The position numbers and the translations under genes are program-made. The notes beneath the pieces were generated by a model, which made no database searches, was not told the DNA's origin, and saw only the letters and a program-made list of their open reading frames with translations. Shown here piece after piece: positions 49,923-53,965 of a stretch of 53,965 bases of DNA (positions are counted from its first letter, which is position 1; the number at the start of each line of letters is the position of its first letter). This stretch comes from Arhodomonas aquaeolei DSM 8974 (GTDB taxonomy: Bacteria; Pseudomonadota; Gammaproteobacteria; Nitrococcales; Nitrococcaceae), in NCBI RefSeq assembly GCF_000374645.1, contig NZ_KB894819.1, forward strand, positions 1-53,965. Reading direction: 5' to 3'.

Positions 49923-52900
49923 ATGCTGCAAATTACCGGTAACCCCGCCCTCTCCGAGTTCCGCATCGAGCGCCTCCTCGGCGACCTCGCTCCAGGGACC
50001 CCAGCCCTTACAGGCCTGTCCGCACGCCACGTGCACTTCGTCGACACCGATTCGGCACTGGACGAGCAGGAGCGCGCGGTCCTGGAGGCGCTGCTCGACT
50101 ACGGCGAGCCCGGCCCGGATACCGCCCGGGCGGACGAGATCCTGCTGGTCGTGCCGCGCCTGGGCACCATCTCGCCATGGGCCAGCAAGGCGACCGATAT
50201 CGCCCACAACTGCGGGCTCACCGGGATCCGGCGGATCGAGCGCGGCGTGCTCTGGAACATCCAGCTCGCCGACGGCGCCACGCTGGACGCCGGCGCCCGC
50301 GCCCGGCTGCTCGCCGCGCTGCACGACCGCATGACCGAGTCCGTGCTCGCCGGCCCGGACGAGGCGGCGGCGCTGTTCACCCGGCACGAACCGCGCCCGG
50401 TGGTCACCGTCGACCTGCTCGGCGGCGGCCGCGACGCGCTGGTGCACGCGGACGCCGAGCTGGGCCTGGCCCTGGCCGAGGACGAGATCGACTACCTGGT
50501 GGAGAGCTACGGCACCCTCGGGCGCAACCCCACGGACATGGAACTCATGATGTTCGCCCAGGCGAACTCGGAGCACTGCCGCCACAAGATCTTCAACGCG
50601 GACTGGGTCATCGACGGCCAGCGCCAGCCGCAGTCGCTGTTCGCGATGATCCGGGCCACCCACGAGGCCCGCCCCGAAGGCGTCCTCTCCGCGTACAGCG
50701 ACAACGCCGCGGTCGCCGCCGGCCATCCGGCGCAGCGGTTCTTCGCCGACCCGGAGACCGGCGCGTACGCCCGCCACGAGGAGGCGGCCCATCTGGTCAT
50801 GAAGGTGGAGACCCACAACCACCCCACCGCGATCTCGCCCCACGCCGGCGCGGCGACCGGCGTGGGCGGCGAGATCCGTGACGAGGGCGCCACCGGCCGC
50901 GGCGCCCGGCCCAAGGCGGGACTCGCCGGATTCACCGTCTCCAATCTCCACCTCCCGGACGCCCCCCGGCCGTGGGAGAACGAGCCGGCGCGGCCCGGGC
51001 GCATCGCCCCGGCGCTGTCGATCATGATCGACGGCCCGGTGGGCGCGGCGAGCTACGCCAACGAGTTCGGCCGCCCCCAGCTCGCCGGCTATTTCCGCAG
51101 CTTCGAGCAGCGCGTGCCCGGCCCGGACGGCGAGGAGGTCCGCGGCTACCACAAGCCGGTCATGATCGCCGGCGGCATGGGCAACATCCGCGGGATGCAC
51201 GTCGACAAGGGCCGTGCCGTGGCCGGCGCTCCGGTGGTGGTGCTCGGCGGGCCCGCCATGCTCATCGGCCTCGGCGGCGGCGCCGCCTCGTCGGTGGCCA
51301 GCGGCGAGAGCGAAGAGGCGCTGGACTTCGCCTCCGTGCAGCGAAGCAACCCCGAGGTCGAGCGCCGCTGCCAGCAGGTGATCGACGCCTGCTGGGCCCT
51401 GGGCCGGGACAACCCCGTCGTCGCCATCCACGACGTGGGCGCCGGCGGACTGTCCAACGCCCTGCCCGAGCTCCTCGACGACTCCGGGCGCGGCGGGCGC
51501 ATCGAGCTGCGCACCGTCCCCAACGACGAACCCGGCATGTCGCCCATGGAGCTGTGGTGCAACGAGGCCCAGGAACGCTACGTCCTGGCCCTGGACCCGG
51601 ACCGTCTGGCCGCCTTCGAGGCGATCTGCGAGCGCGAGCGCGCGCCCTTCGCAGTGGTGGGCGAGGCCACCGACGACGCACAGCTGGTGGTCGGCGACGG
51701 CCACTTCGACAACACCCCGGTGGACATCCCCATGGAGCTGCTCCTCGGTAAGCCGCCGAAGATGCTCCGCGACGTCCATCACCACCCCTTCGCGAAACCC
51801 GCCCTCGGCCTCGAGGGCGTCGACGTCGCCGAGGCCGTGACCCGGCTCCTGCGCCTGCCCACGGTAGCCTCCAAGGAGTTTCTGATCACCATCGGCGACC
51901 GCTCCGTCACCGGCCTGGTGGCGCGAGACCAGATGGTCGGGCCCTGGCAGGTACCGGTGGCCGACGTCGCGGTGACCCTCGCCGACTACGACGGCTACAG
52001 CGGCGAGGCCATGGCCATGGGTGAGCGCCCGCCGGTGGCGGTGCTGGACGCGCCGGCCTCGGGCCGACTCGCCGTCGGCGAGGCCCTCACCAACCTCGCG
52101 GCCGCACCGGTCGACGACCTTCGTGACGTCAATCTCTCCGCCAACTGGATGGCCGCCGCCGGCCACCCCGGCGAGGACGCCCGGCTGTACGACACCGTCC
52201 GCGCCGTCGGCCGGCTGTGCACCAGCCTCGGCGTCACCATTCCGGTGGGCAAGGACTCCCTGTCCATGCGCACCGTGTGGGAGGACGGGGACGGCGAGCA
52301 CAGCGTGACCGCCCCGCTCACGCTGGTGATCTCCGCGTTCGCCCCGGTGGGCGACGCACGGCGGACCCTCACCCCCGAGCTGCGGCGGGACGAGGACGGC
52401 AGCGAGCTGCTGCTCGTCGACCTGGGCAAGGGTCGTAACCGCCTCGGCGGCTCCGCGCTGGCCCAGGTCTATGGCCGTATCGGTGATGAGACCCCGGACC
52501 TTGACGATCCCCGCGGGCTGGCCGCCTTCTTCGCCACCATCCAGCGCCTGAATACGGACGGCCGGCTGCTGGCCTACCACGACCGCTCCGACGGCGGGCT
52601 CTTCACCACCATCGCAGAGATGGCCTTCGCCGGGCGCACCGGTGTGGACCTCGACGTCGCCGGCCTCGACCGGGACCCGCTCGCGGCGCTGTTCAGCGAG
52701 GAGCTCGGCGCGGTGCTCCAGGTCTCCGCCGGCGAGATCGAGGCCGTTGAGGCCGCCTTCCACGAGGCCGGCCTGGGACACCACCTCCACCGCGTGGGCC
52801 GCCTGCGCGATGACCAGCACCTGCGCGTCACCGCCGGTGACCAGACGCTGCTCGACGAGCCCCGGGCCACGCTGGAACGGCTCTGGCGGGAGACCAGCCA

Positions 52901-53819
52901 CCAGATCCAGCGCCTGCGGGACAACCCGGCCTGCGCCGATGAGGCCCTCGCTACGGTGGACGACGACACCGACCCGGGCCTGAACGCCAGCCTCTCGTTC
53001 GCCCCCGCGGACGACATCGCCGCGCCGTATATCAACGAGGGCACCCGGCCCCGGGTAGCGGTGCTCCGCGAGCAGGGGGTGAACAGCCATACCGAGATGG
53101 CCGCCGCCTTCGACCGCGCCGGCTTCGAGGCCGTCGACGTGCACATGAGCGACCTCATGGCCGGACGCCACCGCCTCGCGGCCTTCCAGGCCCTCGCCGC
53201 CTGCGGCGGCTTCTCCTACGGCGACGTGCTCGGTGCCGGCGGCGGCTGGGCCAAGTCCGTGCTCTTCAATGAGCAGCTGCGCGAGGCATTCGCGGCGTTC
53301 TTCGAGCGCCCGGACACCCTCTCCCTGGGCGTGTGCAACGGCTGCCAGATGCTCTCCGCGCTACGCGAGCTCATCCCCGGCAGCGAGCTTTGGCCGCGGT
53401 TCGTGCGCAACCGCTCGGAGCAGTACGAGGCCCGGCTGGCGCTGGTGGAGGTGATGGACTCGCCATCGCTGGTGCTCGCCGGCATGGCCGGCTCCCGGCT
53501 GCCCATCGCGGTCGCCCACGGCGAGGGGCGCACCGTCTACGCCGCGGATTCCGGACCGCGCAAGGTGATGAGCGCCGGCCTCGCGGGGCTGCGCTACGTG
53601 GATAACCACGGCGAGACCACCGAGGCCTACCCCGTCAACCCCAACGGCTCCGCCCTGGGGCTCACCGGTTTCACCACCCGGGACGGCCGGGTGACCGTGA
53701 TGATGCCCCACCCCGAACGGGTCTTCCGGACCGTGCAGCACGCCTGGCACCCCACGAGCTGGGGCGAGGACGGCCCCTGGATGCGGCTGTTCCGCAACGC
53801 CCGCCGGGCGCTGGGATAG
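49923..53819 (+). CDS. purL: Phosphoribosylformylglycinamidine synthase
   Basis: A 1298-residue large-type PurL of purine synthesis that makes FGAM from FGAR, glutamine and ATP. The order is an N-terminal PurS-like domain, the synthase halves ([50 protein letters not shown]) and the C-terminal glutaminase with nucleophile Cys in LGVCNGCQM plus HPERVFR. It is near full identity in length to E. coli PurL (1295). The ATG ([19 protein letters not shown]) matches the family start. No strong ribosome site is seen, and a terminator-like hairpin lies just upstream. Confidence 0.97.
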   Translation: MLQITGNPALSEFRIERLLGDLAPGTPALTGLSARHVHFVDTDSALDEQERAVLEALLDYGEPGPDTARADEILLVVPRLGTISPWASKATDIAHNCGLTGIRRIERGVLWNIQLADGATLDAGARARLLAALHDRMTESVLAGPDEAAALFTRHEPRPVVTVDLLGGGRDALVHADAELGLALAEDEIDYLVESYGTLGRNPTDMELMMFAQANSEHCRHKIFNADWVIDGQRQPQSLFAMIRATHEARPEGVLSAYSDNAAVAAGHPAQRFFADPETGAYARHEEAAHLVMKVETHNHPTAISPHAGAATGVGGEIRDEGATGRGARPKAGLAGFTVSNLHLPDAPRPWENEPARPGRIAPALSIMIDGPVGAASYANEFGRPQLAGYFRSFEQRVPGPDGEEVRGYHKPVMIAGGMGNIRGMHVDKGRAVAGAPVVVLGGPAMLIGLGGGAASSVASGESEEALDFASVQRSNPEVERRCQQVIDACWALGRDNPVVAIHDVGAGGLSNALPELLDDSGRGGRIELRTVPNDEPGMSPMELWCNEAQERYVLALDPDRLAAFEAICERERAPFAVVGEATDDAQLVVGDGHFDNTPVDIPMELLLGKPPKMLRDVHHHPFAKPALGLEGVDVAEAVTRLLRLPTVASKEFLITIGDRSVTGLVARDQMVGPWQVPVADVAVTLADYDGYSGEAMAMGERPPVAVLDAPASGRLAVGEALTNLAAAPVDDLRDVNLSANWMAAAGHPGEDARLYDTVRAVGRLCTSLGVTIPVGKDSLSMRTVWEDGDGEHSVTAPLTLVISAFAPVGDARRTLTPELRRDEDGSELLLVDLGKGRNRLGGSALAQVYGRIGDETPDLDDPRGLAAFFATIQRLNTDGRLLAYHDRSDGGLFTTIAEMAFAGRTGVDLDVAGLDRDPLAALFSEELGAVLQVSAGEIEAVEAAFHEAGLGHHLHRVGRLRDDQHLRVTAGDQTLLDEPRATLERLWRETSHQIQRLRDNPACADEALATVDDDTDPGLNASLSFAPADDIAAPYINEGTRPRVAVLREQGVNSHTEMAAAFDRAGFEAVDVHMSDLMAGRHRLAAFQALAACGGFSYGDVLGAGGGWAKSVLFNEQLREAFAAFFERPDTLSLGVCNGCQMLSALRELIPGSELWPRFVRNRSEQYEARLALVEVMDSPSLVLAGMAGSRLPIAVAHGEGRTVYAADSGPRKVMSAGLAGLRYVDNHGETTEAYPVNPNGSALGLTGFTTRDGRVTVMMPHPERVFRTVQHAWHPTSWGEDGPWMRLFRNARRALG

Positions 53820-53862
53820 CGTGCCTTCCCCCGCAATGGGGGAGGTGCCTGTCGCGATCGCA

Positions 53863-53943
53863 GATCGGCGGCTCCCGGCAGCCGACGTTTTCACTCCGGT
53901 GTAACGGCACCGGGATGTTGGCTGCCAGGAGCAGCCAACCTAC
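53863..53943. repeat. REP pair, GGCTGC stem type
   Basis: GATCGGCGGCTCCCGGCAGC then CGAC (53863-53887), and GTTGGCTGCCAGGAGCAGCC then AACCTAC (53917-53943). The second is identical to the copy at 6932-6958. Nothing else is seen after purL to the end of the window. Confidence 0.7.
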
Positions 53944-53965
53944 GTGATGCCCCATCCTGCGTCGT

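Noticed and set aside
48270-53171. Minus-strand frame open for more than 1600 codons opposite dapA, bamC and purL
   Set aside because: A shadow of GC-rich codon usage: low-complexity Gly/Arg/Val/His composition, no domain, and three certain genes on the other strand.

Overview
The window is GC-rich (about 70% by eye) chromosomal DNA of a gammaproteobacterium. The pair bcp-gcvR facing dapA-bamC is the arrangement known from E. coli, and PurL, YheS, TruC, Can, FadI/FadJ and oligopeptidase B all look gammaproteobacterial. Acidic proteins, a lone glycine-betaine-type binding protein, DcaP-like porins and a DabBA bicarbonate pump suggest a salt-adapted, mostly heterotrophic member of the Ectothiorhodospiraceae/Halomonas-like range. 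That placement is inference. There is no phage, plasmid or CRISPR array.

Layout. 1-515 is a tandemly duplicated REP/BIME block. 0.5-5.4 kb (minus): ptrB followed by two DUF697 GTPases. 5.6-6.6 kb (plus): a PilZ protein and a SlyD-type prolyl isomerase with a terminator. 7.0-8.7 kb (minus): four overlapping genes (thioesterase, DUF3565, isochorismatase-like, CBS pair). 8.8-9.5 kb: a DUF2189 membrane protein. 9.8-9.98 kb (minus): a probable small RNA behind an FNR/ANR-type box. 10.1-12.5 kb (minus): a porin copy lacking its signal-peptide region, then the intact porin. 13.0-16.3 kb (plus): livGFHM, with the matching binding protein at 18.6-19.8 kb on the other strand. Between them lie a fluoride riboswitch with crcB and a DUF190 gene, then an IS256-type remnant flanked by a duplicated CCCTCTCCC repeat.

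19.9-23.4 kb (minus): fadI-fadJ beta-oxidation with a palindromic operator candidate. 23.4-26.3 kb: a MocR regulator divergent from an AlaX-like tRNA editing gene and a LysE exporter. 26.3-27.3 kb: two Slp-like lipoproteins. 27.4-33.0 kb: beta-carbonic anhydrase, a LysR regulator and the divergent dabB-dabA pair, forming an inorganic-carbon module. 33.0-34.9 kb: an orphan ParA preceded by a possible small ORF, and a CHAD protein. 35.0-39.4 kb: a four-gene ferric-iron-type ABC import operon with a Tat-type binding protein.

39.4-42.1 kb: truC and an ABC-F (YheS) gene. 42.2-45.0 kb: an orphan betaine-type binding protein, DUF2007, gamma-glutamylcyclotransferase-like and DUF815 ATPase genes. 45.3-53.8 kb: phoH-like, bcp and gcvR, divergent from dapA-bamC, then purL.

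Nearly every long intergenic gap carries copies of one dispersed palindrome family that starts with GTAG and ends with CTAC (RAYT-type REP elements). The most noteworthy non-coding items are the FNR-box small RNA, the fluoride riboswitch, the twin operators at the broken porin and the terminator just before purL.
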